This document shows positions 1-6,322 of a stretch of 8,115 nt of DNA, in pieces. The DNA is taken from positions 1 through 8,115 of the forward strand of contig DATEQV010000491.1 of assembly GCA_035272265.1 (NCBI GenBank), in the 5' to 3' direction. This stretch comes from Acidisphaera sp035272265 (lineage in GTDB: Bacteria; Pseudomonadota; Alphaproteobacteria; Acetobacterales; Acetobacteraceae). The notes beneath the pieces were generated by a model. That model was not told the DNA's origin, did not search any database, and saw only the letters and a program-made list of their open reading frames with translations. How positions within the stretch are numbered: the first letter of the stretch is position 1; each line of letters opens with the position of its first letter. The position numbers and the translations under genes were made by a program.

Positions 1-57
1 ATCGACCGCGCCCTCCAGTTCATCGCATCAGAGGACATCTTCTGGGCAGCCGGTTAG
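1..57 (+). CDS. C-terminal end of an unidentified plus-strand gene
   Basis: Frame 1 reads IDRALQFIASEDIFWAAG and then a TAG stop at 55-57. Only 18 codons are inside the window. Most end in G or C (14 of 18), as in the real genes here, which supports coding. The piece is too short to assign a family. It converges on the minus-strand DUF167 gene that ends at 103. The 45 bp between the two stops shows no clear hairpin with a T-run. An open frame this short at an edge could be chance. Confidence 0.4.
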   Translation: MDRALQFIASEDIFWAAG

Positions 58-102
58 TCGTGGCCCCACCCGAAAAATGCGGAAAGTCGAGCTGAGGGCT
101 GG

Positions 103-438
103 TCAGGATGCGGGCGTGTCCGTCGTGTCGATCCAGTCGGCAAGGCGCGCCATCAACGCGTCGCTGTCGCCGGCAAGGTGAAGCAGTTTCAGCCGAGACG
201 TGTGGCCGGAGCGGATCGTGATCGCGTTCTTGCGCAAGCCGAGCACGCGGGCGAGGAAGGCGACCAGTGCTTCGTTGGCCGCGCCCTCGACGGGCGGTGC
301 GGACAGGCGGATTTGCACGGCGCTTCGTCCGTCGGGCAGAGCGATGACGCCGTCAAGCGCGTCGCGTCCGGCCCGTGGCGTCAGCCGGACAGCCAGCCGG
401 ACGCCGTCCGGCTCCGGCGAGAAGGGGTGTTGCGCCAT
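103..438 (-). CDS. DUF167 (YggU-like) family protein
   Basis: This 111-residue protein has the size and signature of the DUF167/YggU family: small alpha/beta proteins of unknown role that occur widely in bacteria and have eukaryotic relatives. The core motif RLSAPPVEGAANEALVAFLA (about residues 44-63) is the family's conserved region, followed by the typical Lys-x-x-Ile-x-Ile and Gly-x-x-Ser-Arg-x-Lys segment near residues 71-84. There is no signal peptide or membrane segment, so it is probably cytosolic. The ATG at 436-438 gives the usual family length. Its stop is TGA at 103-105. It begins 22 bp after the stop of the upstream MFS carrier on the same strand, so cotranscription is likely. No well-spaced Shine-Dalgarno is seen; the start lies in a small hairpin, which hints at translational coupling. 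The biochemical function is unknown. Confidence 0.9.
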   Translation of the reverse strand: MAQHPFSPEPDGVRLAVRLTPRAGRDALDGVIALPDGRSAVQIRLSAPPVEGAANEALVAFLARVLGLRKNAITIRSGHTSRLKLLHLAGDSDALMARLADWIDTTDTPAS

Positions 439-448
439 CCCTGGCGCA
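431..448 (-). promoter_or_regulatory. hairpin enclosing the DUF167 start codon
   Basis: The 18 bases are a perfect inverted repeat, TGCGCC - ATCCCT - GGCGCA (6-bp stem, 6-nt loop). In the minus-strand mRNA the loop is AGGGAU, and the AUG begins in the loop with its G in the stem. The only purine-rich stretch near the start, AGGG, is in the same loop and too close to the AUG to be a good ribosome site. The oxlT-like stop codon is only 13 nt upstream of the stem. Ribosomes finishing the carrier gene could therefore open the hairpin. This is inference; a 6-bp dyad in GC-rich DNA can be chance. Confidence 0.3.
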
Positions 449-460
449 TAACAGGCCGCC

Positions 461-1702
461 CTAGCGTGCCGCCAGATGGCGCGCCCGCATCGGACGCAGT
501 ACCGCGATCGCCAGCACCGCCGTCAGCAGGTCGGCGGTAATCGCGCAGGCGAACACTGGCGTCCAGCTGCCGGCCGCCTCGTGCAGCAAGGTCGCCAGCG
601 GGCCGCCGAAGATCGCGCCGATGCCTTGCGCAATGTACAGGCAGCCGTAGTTGCGCGTCGCATTGCGTGCGCCGAACGTGTCGGTCAGCGTCGAGGGGAA
701 CAGCGAGAAGATCTCGTCCCAGCCGAAGAACACCACGCCGGACAGCAGCACGAACAGCAGCGGATCGGTGCGCGTCAGCAGCCAGAGCGTCATCGCCGCG
801 CCCTCCAGCGCGAAGGCGAGGCACATCGTCCGCTCGCGGCCGAGCCGGTCGCTCAGCCAGCCGAAGAACGGGCGCGTGAGGCCGTTGCAGAAGCGGTCGA
901 TGGTCAGCGCGAGCGGCAGCGCCGTGAAGCCCCACACCATCGCCTTCGCCACGCCCGCGTCGGCCGCGATGGCGCCGATCTGCGACGTCGCCATCAGGCC
1001 GGACGTGCTCATCAGGCTCATCATGACGAACATCAGCCAGAAGATCGGCGAGCGCAGCATCTCGCGCGTGCTGCTGCCGCTGGCCGGCGCGGCGGACGCC
1101 CCCGTCGCGGGCGGCGCCTTCAGCCCGAGGGCGGCCAGCACGCCGATCGCCGCGAAGACCACGCCGAAGCGCAGCAGCGTCGACTGGTGGCCGTTGGCGG
1201 CGAGGCTGTCGGCGATCGGGAAGGTGGTTGCGATCGCACCCATGCCGTAGCCGACGGCGACCACGCCCGCGGCGAACCCGCGCCGGTCGGGGAACCAGCC
1301 GACCATCTGCCCGACCACGCCGACATAGACGATGCCGGTGCCGAGGCCGCCGATCAGTCCGTAGGTCAGATACAGCCCCCACAGGCTGTCGACCTGCGAG
1401 GCGAGCACCCAGCTCAGGCCCGACAGCAGGCCGCCGACCGCGATCAGCCGGCGTGGGCCGAACCGCTGTACGAGTTCCCCTTGGATCGGCGAAAAAAATG
1501 TCTGCAGCACAATCAGGATCGAGAACGTCACCTGGATCGCGGCGGCCGGCGCCGCGAGCTGGGTGCCAAACGGCTTTGGGAACAGCGTCCACACATACTG
1601 CGGGCTGGAGATCGCGATCATGCACAGCAGCCCGAGCCCAAGCTGCCCCCAGCGGGCAACGCCCGCAGCCGGCGCCGGAACGGCAGAGGCGGACGTCGAC
1701 AT
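461..1702 (-). CDS. MFS carrier, oxalate/formate antiporter (OxlT) family
   Basis: This 413-residue, strongly hydrophobic protein has about 12 membrane segments and resembles OxlT, the inner-membrane oxalate/formate exchanger (about 418 residues). The MFS loop 2-3 region carries the QRFGPRR motif, and the matching loop 8-9 motif is GWLSDRLGRER. OxlT-like landmarks include SPQYVW in TM1 (Q35, Y36), R270 in the TM8 region, and FFGWDEIFSLFPS in TM10 (W328). The TM11 position that holds the key Lys in OxlT reads YIAQG, so Gln359 replaces it and the substrate is uncertain. I chose the ATG at 1702 because GGGGAG lies 8 nt upstream; the frame opens further, to 1777, but that extension is soluble and unlike the family. 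The DUF167 gene follows 22 bp downstream. No oxalate-degrading genes (frc, oxc) are in the window. It could exchange another small carboxylate. Confidence 0.85.
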   Translation of the reverse strand: MSTSASAVPAPAAGVARWGQLGLGLLCMIAISSPQYVWTLFPKPFGTQLAAPAAAIQVTFSILIVLQTFFSPIQGELVQRFGPRRLIAVGGLLSGLSWVLASQVDSLWGLYLTYGLIGGLGTGIVYVGVVGQMVGWFPDRRGFAAGVVAVGYGMGAIATTFPIADSLAANGHQSTLLRFGVVFAAIGVLAALGLKAPPATGASAAPASGSSTREMLRSPIFWLMFVMMSLMSTSGLMATSQIGAIAADAGVAKAMVWGFTALPLALTIDRFCNGLTRPFFGWLSDRLGRERTMCLAFALEGAAMTLWLLTRTDPLLFVLLSGVVFFGWDEIFSLFPSTLTDTFGARNATRNYGCLYIAQGIGAIFGGPLATLLHEAAGSWTPVFACAITADLLTAVLAIAVLRPMRARHLAAR

Positions 1703-1710
1703 GCGTGTCG

Positions 1711-1716
1711 CTCCCC
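1711..1716 (-). promoter_or_regulatory. ribosome binding site that sets the MFS carrier start
   Basis: On the minus strand GGGGAG stands 8 nt before the ATG at 1700-1702. It is one of the few clear Shine-Dalgarno sequences here and favours this start over the ATG at 1777, which would add 25 polar residues. Confidence 0.6.
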
Positions 1717-1929
1717 GGAAGATGGCGTGTCGAGGTGGCTCGGCTTTTGCGAAGCCCTGATCTCGCTGGATAGCCACCAGGGTAGCAAGAACGGGACCAG
1801 GGGCAGGTCTGCATCGGTCAGTCGAGTCGACCGCCGTCTTGACCAGTTCGGCTGGCGGCGCGCCGCCCTGCGCGGCCGGCCGGTCGAGGCCGAATTCCGC
1901 TGCGGCGCAATCGGCGCTAGCGTGCCGGC

Positions 1930-2817
1930 ATGCGACCGCCGATCATCGGGCCGACCTCCCGCATCTTCTTCTCGCAGCGCCTGCGGCTGCATTACGTCGA
2001 CTGGGGCAACGCGGACGCGCCGCCCCTGCTGATGCTGCATGGCGGGCGTGACCATTGCCGCAACTGGGACTGGCTCGCCGACCGGCTGCGCGGGGAGTGG
2101 CACATCGTCGCACCCGACCTGCGCGGCCACGGCGACAGCCAATGGTCGTCGGACGGCAACTACGCGATCTCGGCGCTGGTGTACGACCTCGCGCAGCTGA
2201 TCCACCAGCAGAACCTCGCGCCCCTGGCCATCATCGCCCACTCGCTCGGCGCGCACATCGCGCTGCGCTACGCCGGCATCTATCCGGAGAACGTCAGCAA
2301 GCTGGTGGCGATCGAGGGGGTCTGGCACACGCCGCGGATGGGCGGCGCAAAGGTGCCGATCGCCGAGCGGCTGCAGGGTTGGATCGAGCGGGAGCGGACG
2401 CTCGCCGGCCGCATCCCGCGCCGCTACGCCAGCGTCGAGGAGGCGTTCCGCCGGATGCAGGAGGAGAACAAGCACCTGTCGCCCGAGCAGGCGCGGCATC
2501 TCACTCTCCATGGCGTGAACCAAAACGAGGACGGGACGTTCAGCTGGAAGTTCGACAACTACGTGCGCAACTTCGCGCCGCACGACATTTCGCTGCCGGA
2601 GCTGGAGGAGTTGTGGGGGCGCATCATCTGTCCGACGCTGCTGGCGCACGGACGCGAGAGCTGGATGTCGAACCCGGAGACCGACGGCCGCTTGAGGCTG
2701 TTCCGTAATGCCCGCGTGGTTTCCTATGAGAACGCGGGGCATTGGGTGCATCACGACAGGCTCGACGCATTCGAGGCGGACGTGCGGGCCTTCCTGGCCG
2801 AGCCCTCGGCCGCGTAA
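1930..2817 (+). CDS. alpha/beta hydrolase fold protein
   Basis: This 295-residue soluble hydrolase has the complete fold signature. The oxyanion-hole motif LMLHGG is at residues 34-39, PDLRGHGDS follows strand 4, and the nucleophile elbow is A-H-S-L-G with Ser105 (Ala replaces the usual first Gly). The catalytic His is His271 in NAGHWVHHD. The acid is probably Glu243 in HGRESW, where many relatives have Asp. A lid of about 80 residues lies between Ser105 and the last third. No signal peptide is seen, so it should be cytosolic. The substrate (ester, lactone or other) cannot be told from sequence. The ATG at 1930 gives the normal N-terminus for this fold, about 20 residues before the first strand, although no good Shine-Dalgarno precedes it. 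A histidine kinase begins 26 nt after its stop on the same strand, so the two probably share a transcript. Confidence 0.9.
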   Translation: MRPPIIGPTSRIFFSQRLRLHYVDWGNADAPPLLMLHGGRDHCRNWDWLADRLRGEWHIVAPDLRGHGDSQWSSDGNYAISALVYDLAQLIHQQNLAPLAIIAHSLGAHIALRYAGIYPENVSKLVAIEGVWHTPRMGGAKVPIAERLQGWIERERTLAGRIPRRYASVEEAFRRMQEENKHLSPEQARHLTLHGVNQNEDGTFSWKFDNYVRNFAPHDISLPELEELWGRIICPTLLAHGRESWMSNPETDGRLRLFRNARVVSYENAGHWVHHDRLDAFEADVRAFLAEPSAA

Positions 2818-2843
2818 CCCCCGCCCGGCTCGCTGACCGCGCC

Positions 2844-5360
2844 GTGGATCCGTCGAGCGCGGGCGCGCTGATCGCCGAACTGAACGAGCGGCTCCGGACG
2901 CTGACCGATCCGGACGCGGTGCTGCAGGCGGCGGTGGACGTCATCGGCCGCGGCTGGCAGGTCGGCCGCGCGGCCTTCGCCGAGCCGGTGGGCGACGGCA
3001 GCCGCATCCGGGTGACGCACGAATACCTCGACGGGATGGTCTCCGCACTTGGCGAGCGCGACACCGCCCCGCTCGGCCGCGCCGTGGCGGAGGCGAAGGC
3101 GCGCGGCGTGCCGCTGTTCATCGACGACGTCGAGGCCGATCCGCGGATGGCGGACGCGAGAGAGCTCTGCCGGGCTTTCGGCATCCGCGCCACCGCCATC
3201 GTGCCGCTGCTGCGCGACGGCAGGTTCGCCGTGAACCTGTTCCTCAACCATCCGACGCCGCGCGCGTGGAACCTCGGCTCGGCCGCGTTGCTCGAGCAGC
3301 TCGTCGAACGCGTCTGGTCCACCGTCGAACGCGCGCGCGCGTCGCGTGCGCTGCAGGCGAGCGAGGCGCGGCTGCGGCTCGCCATCTCCGGCGGGCGGAT
3401 GGGGACGTGGTGGCTCGACCTGCCCGAGATGGTGATCACCTGGTCGGAGCAGCGCGCCCGGCTGTTCGGTCTGCCGCCGGAACGCACCTCGCTCGCCCAC
3501 GAGGAATGGCGGCGGCTGGTGCACCCGGACGACCTCGCGAATGCCGAAGCCGCGCTTCGCGACTGCGCGGAGGGCAGGTCGGACAGCTACGAGGCGGAAT
3601 ATCGGGTGACGTGGCCGGACGGCTCGGAGCACGTGCTGGCCAGCACCGGCACGCTGATGCGCGGCAGCGACGGCAAGCGGCTCGGCATCGCCGGGGTGGT
3701 GCGCGACGTGACCGAGCGGCGGCGGATCGAGACGGAGCTGCGCCGGCTGACCGAGGAACTCGAGCGCCGGGTCGAGGAGCGCACGCGGGCCTTGGCGCTC
3801 AGCGAAGCCCACTATCGGGCCTACTGGGAGCACACGGCGGAGTCGCTGTTCTCGATCGAGGTCACCCCGGAAGGGCGGCTGCATTACGAGGCGCTCAACC
3901 CGGCCCTGGAGGCGACGCTCGGCCGCACGTCGGCGGAGGTCGCCGGGAGGACGGCGCACGAGGTGCTGCCCGCGGCGGAGGCCAGCGCGGTCGAGGCGGC
4001 CTATCGCCGCTGCGCCGAGAGCGGCCAGCCGGTCGCCTATCATGCGACGCTGGAGACGCCGACCGGCCCGCATACCTTCGAGGCGGTGCTGGCGCCGGTG
4101 CGCGACGTCACGACCGGCCGGGTGGTGCGCATCCTGGGCAGCGCGCGCGACGTGACCGCCCGGCTGCGCGCGGAGCAGCAGCTGCGTCAGTCGCAGAAGA
4201 TGGAGGCGATCGGCCAGCTGACCGGCGGCGTCGCGCACGACTTCAACAACCTGCTCACCGGCGTGGTCGGCGCCTTGGAACTTCTGGCGCGGCGCGTGGG
4301 CGAGGACGAGCGCAGCCGGCGGCTCATCGAAAGTGCCACGGTCGCCGCCGAGCGCGGCGCGCGGCTGATCCGGCAGCTGCTCGCGTTTTCGCGCCAGCAG
4401 CGGCTGGAGCCGGCGCCGATCGACCTCAACGAAGTGGTCGAGGCGATGCAGGGCCTGCTGCGCAGCACGCTGGGCGGGCAGCTGCAGGTGAAGCTGGCGT
4501 TGGAGCCGTCGCTGTGGGCGGCGATGGCGGACCGCACGCAGGTCGAGCTCGTGCTGCTCAACCTGGCGATCAACGCGCGCGACGCGATGGGCGGCGCCGG
4601 GTCGATCGTGCTGGCGACGACGAATGTCGAGCGGGGGGCGCCGGAACGCGCCGAGGAGCCGCCGGCCGGCAGCTACGTGGCGCTGTCGGTGGCGGACGGC
4701 GGGACCGGCATGACGCCGGAGGTGCGGGCGCACATCTTCGAGCCGTTCTTCACCACCAAGCCGGTCGGCAAGGGAACCGGGCTCGGCCTGCCGCAGGTCC
4801 TCGGCGTCGCGCAGCAGATGGGCGGCGGGGTGGCGGTGGACACCGCGCCGGGGAGAGGCACCACGGTCACCGTGTTCTTCCCGAAGGCCGACGAACGGCC
4901 GCGCGCCGCGCAGCCCGCCGCGCCGGAGGCATCGGCCCGGGTGTCGCTCGCGGATGCGGCGGTCATGGTGGTCGACGACGACGAGGACGCGCGACGGGCC
5001 GCGCTGGCGCTGCTGGAGGAGCTGGGTTGCCGCCCGCACGGGGTGGCGAGCGGGCCGGCGGCGCTGGAGGCGCTGGAGGCGGGGTGTGTGCCGGACGCCG
5101 TGCTGATGGACGTGGCGATGCCGGATATGGGCGGCGTGGAAACCGCGCGGCGGATGCGCGCCGCGCTTCCCGGCCTGCCGATCCTGCTGATGAGCGGCTA
5201 CGCCGAGTCGGCGACCGTGTCGCAGATCGACGCGCCGCTGGTCGGCAAGCCGTTCCGCGCCGCCGAGCTGGGCGACGCCCTGGCGCGCGCGATGGCGCGT
5301 CCGGCCGCCGCGCCGGCGCCGGAACGCGCCGTCGGTGCGGCCTACTCGGTGTCGTCCTGA
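2844..5360 (+). CDS. soluble hybrid sensor histidine kinase (GAF-PAS-PAS-HisKA-HATPase-REC)
   Basis: About 838 residues from the GTG at 2844. The domain order is: a GAF-like sensor (about 8-165), a PAS domain (about 175-295) ending in the PAC-like GVVRDVTERRR, a coiled coil (about 293-320), a second PAS (about 323-440), HisKA (about 451-520) with the phospho-acceptor His465 in GGVAHDFNNLLTG, and an HATPase_c domain (about 564-682). The ATPase boxes are NLAINARDAM, DGGTGM, FEPFFTTK and GTGLGLPQ. A C-terminal receiver domain (about 706-819) has acidic residues at 711-713, phospho-acceptor Asp756 in LMDVAMP, and Lys802 in GKPF. No membrane segment is seen, so it should sense a cytosolic signal or ligand. 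No HPt or DNA-binding output domain is attached, and no partner regulator is nearby. The start is uncertain: GTG 2844 lies 26 nt after the hydrolase stop without a clear Shine-Dalgarno, and an in-frame TTG at 2742 would overlap that gene. The stop overlaps the convergent gene by 19 bp. Confidence 0.92.
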   Translation: MDPSSAGALIAELNERLRTLTDPDAVLQAAVDVIGRGWQVGRAAFAEPVGDGSRIRVTHEYLDGMVSALGERDTAPLGRAVAEAKARGVPLFIDDVEADPRMADARELCRAFGIRATAIVPLLRDGRFAVNLFLNHPTPRAWNLGSAALLEQLVERVWSTVERARASRALQASEARLRLAISGGRMGTWWLDLPEMVITWSEQRARLFGLPPERTSLAHEEWRRLVHPDDLANAEAALRDCAEGRSDSYEAEYRVTWPDGSEHVLASTGTLMRGSDGKRLGIAGVVRDVTERRRIETELRRLTEELERRVEERTRALALSEAHYRAYWEHTAESLFSIEVTPEGRLHYEALNPALEATLGRTSAEVAGRTAHEVLPAAEASAVEAAYRRCAESGQPVAYHATLETPTGPHTFEAVLAPVRDVTTGRVVRILGSARDVTARLRAEQQLRQSQKMEAIGQLTGGVAHDFNNLLTGVVGALELLARRVGEDERSRRLIESATVAAERGARLIRQLLAFSRQQRLEPAPIDLNEVVEAMQGLLRSTLGGQLQVKLALEPSLWAAMADRTQVELVLLNLAINARDAMGGAGSIVLATTNVERGAPERAEEPPAGSYVALSVADGGTGMTPEVRAHIFEPFFTTKPVGKGTGLGLPQVLGVAQQMGGGVAVDTAPGRGTTVTVFFPKADERPRAAQPAAPEASARVSLADAAVMVVDDDEDARRAALALLEELGCRPHGVASGPAALEALEAGCVPDAVLMDVAMPDMGGVETARRMRAALPGLPILLMSGYAESATVSQIDAPLVGKPFRAAELGDALARAMARPAAAPAPERAVGAAYSVSS

Positions 5361-6169
5361 GGCGCGGGCGCGGCGGGCGCCGCCGGAGGCGCCGGCGCGT
5401 AGCCGGGCTGCGGGGCGGGAGCCGGCGCGGGCGCGTAACCGGGTTGCGGCGCATAGCCGGGCTGCGGGGCGGCGGCGGGGGCTGGCTGTGGCGCGTAGCC
5501 AGGCGGCGGTGCGTAGCTGGGCTGCGGCGCGTAGCCGGGCTGTGGCGCGTAGCTGGGCTGTGGCGCGTAGCCGGGCTGCGGGGCGTAGCCGGGCTGCGGC
5601 GCGGGAGCCGGCGCGGGCGCGTAGCCTGGCTGCGGCGCGTAGCCTTGTTGCGGCGCGGGAGCCGGGGCGGGCGCGTAGCCCGGTTGAGGCGCATAGCCGG
5701 GCTGCGGCGGGTAGGCGGGAGGGGCGGCATAGGGCGCCGCCCGCCGTCCCGGCGGTGCCGCGAGCATCTGGTCGATGAGGCGCAGCGCCTCGGCGCGGTT
5801 GCGGGTCGCGAGCAGGGAGAGGATCGTGCGGATCTCCTCGACGCGCCGGTTGCGGCTCATCTGGCCCTCCGCGCCCTGCGGCGTGGAGCGGTCGAGCAGG
5901 CGCGTCTCGGCGCGCTCGAGCGCTTCCTGCGCCTCGCCGGTGCGGCCGGCGGCGAGGGCGGCGCGCGCGTCCATCAGGAACTGGCGCGGGGTGTTGTCCT
6001 GGCCCGCCTGCGGCTCCGGCAAGGTCGGCGCCAGCACCGAGCGGGTGTCGGACGGCCCGATGTTGCTCGCCTGTCCGGAGGTCTGCGCCCAGGCCCTGCT
6101 CCCAAGGGCGCTGCCCCCCAACAGGGCTGCCGCCGAGAGCGCCAGGATCGCCGTCTGGCCGAGCCGCAT
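5342..6169 (-). CDS. secreted protein with helical N-terminal domain and proline-rich repeat tail
   Basis: 275 residues from the ATG at 6169. A clear signal peptide (MRLG, then a hydrophobic Ala/Leu core, ending near RAWAQ at residue 29) predicts export to the periplasm or beyond. Residues about 55-145 form a helical, TPR-like region with the segment TGEAQEALERAETRLLDRS. I recall similar segments in hypothetical proteins of related alphaproteobacteria, but I know no function. The remaining roughly 130 residues are a low-complexity tail of 13 hexapeptides of the PQPGYA type mixed with PAPAPA runs, ending in QDDTE. Such tails are extended and may span the periplasm or bind cell wall or partner proteins. 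I chose 6169 over the in-frame ATG at 6193 because GGAG lies 6 nt upstream and the signal peptide then starts correctly. It is divergent from the AsmA-like gene and overlaps the kinase end. A conserved hypothetical protein. Confidence 0.85.
   Translation of the reverse strand: MRLGQTAILALSAAALLGGSALGSRAWAQTSGQASNIGPSDTRSVLAPTLPEPQAGQDNTPRQFLMDARAALAAGRTGEAQEALERAETRLLDRSTPQGAEGQMSRNRRVEEIRTILSLLATRNRAEALRLIDQMLAAPPGRRAAPYAAPPAYPPQPGYAPQPGYAPAPAPAPQQGYAPQPGYAPAPAPAPQPGYAPQPGYAPQPSYAPQPGYAPQPSYAPPPGYAPQPAPAAAPQPGYAPQPGYAPAPAPAPQPGYAPAPPAAPAAPAPQDDTE
5396..5722 (-). repeat. tandem 18-bp coding repeats (PQPGYA hexapeptides)
   Basis: About 330 bp encode 13 hexapeptides: mostly PQPGYA, with single variants PQQGYA and PPPGYA and two PQPSYA. 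They are interrupted by PAPAPA spacers. A larger unit, PAPAPAPQ-(P/Q)-GYA, occurs three times. The copies differ at silent positions (cgtagccgggctgcgg, cgtaaccgggttgcgg, catagccgggctgcgg and others), so the array is not a freshly expanded satellite. Every copy keeps the frame. The array supplies most of the protein's C-terminal half. Confidence 0.85.
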
Positions 6170-6175
6170 GATCGT

Positions 6176-6181
6176 CTCCGC
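6176..6181 (-). promoter_or_regulatory. ribosome binding site of the proline-rich protein gene
   Basis: On the minus strand GCGGAG stands 6 nt before the ATG at 6167-6169. This favours that ATG over the one 24 bp upstream, which has only a poorly spaced AGGA. Confidence 0.55.
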
Positions 6182-6208
6182 TGATCGTTGCATGCTGTCC
6201 TATCGCCC

Positions 6209-6247
6209 GCTTCGGTAAAGCGGACAAGTGTCCGAGCATTGCGAAGC
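6209..6247. promoter_or_regulatory. near-symmetric nested dyad between divergent genes
   Basis: An inner perfect dyad, CGGACA-AG-TGTCCG (6221-6234), is flanked by an outer perfect pair, GCTTCG (6209-6214) and CGAAGC (6242-6247). The spacers between inner and outer arms are 6 and 7 nt, so the two dyads share nearly the same centre (about 6228). It lies 40 bp upstream of the proline-rich gene start and about 75 bp upstream of the AsmA-like gene start. That is a natural place for an operator acting on both promoters. It could instead be a 5' leader hairpin. No matching regulator is encoded in the window, and clear -35/-10 boxes could not be assigned. Confidence 0.4.
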
Positions 6248-6322
6248 GTCGCGGCAGCCCGCCGTCGCCGGCGGTTCGCGGCGTCCGGCGAAACCTGCGG
6301 GCGCGGCCATCGTTGCGCCCGC

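Noticed and set aside
381..1814. A 477-codon minus-strand open frame overlapping the MFS carrier
   Set aside because: It is out of frame with a clear 12-segment carrier and has an Arg/Asp-rich composition without membrane segments.
476..2032. A 518-codon plus-strand open frame opposite the MFS carrier
   Set aside because: Antisense shadow: Arg/Gln/His-rich, with no motifs, and it runs over the divergent promoter region into the hydrolase.
2742..2843. Upstream TTG start for the kinase, overlapping the hydrolase
   Set aside because: The extra 34 residues are Arg/Gly-rich and lie inside the hydrolase catalytic-His region. The GTG at 2844 lies after the hydrolase stop and gives a sensible GAF N-terminus.
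5396..5722. A CRISPR array, because of regular short repeats
   Set aside because: The 18-bp units are in frame in a coding gene, vary at silent sites, and have no unique spacers.
3266..6184. A 972-codon plus-strand open frame, with apparent LRRVAGL-like repeats at its end
   Set aside because: It is the +1 shadow of the kinase and then the antisense reading of the PQPGYA repeats; the leucine/arginine repeats are a by-product of that array, not a leucine-rich-repeat protein.
2751..6239. A 1162-codon open frame on the minus strand covering the kinase and the proline-rich gene
   Set aside because: It is antisense to a kinase with all its catalytic motifs, gives an Arg/Ala/His-rich sequence with no recognisable domain, and is a typical GC-rich shadow frame.
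6188..6322. TTG-initiated N-terminal extension of the AsmA-like protein
   Set aside because: It would add 45 very basic residues before the membrane anchor and cover the dyad region; the ATG at 6323 fits the anchor topology.
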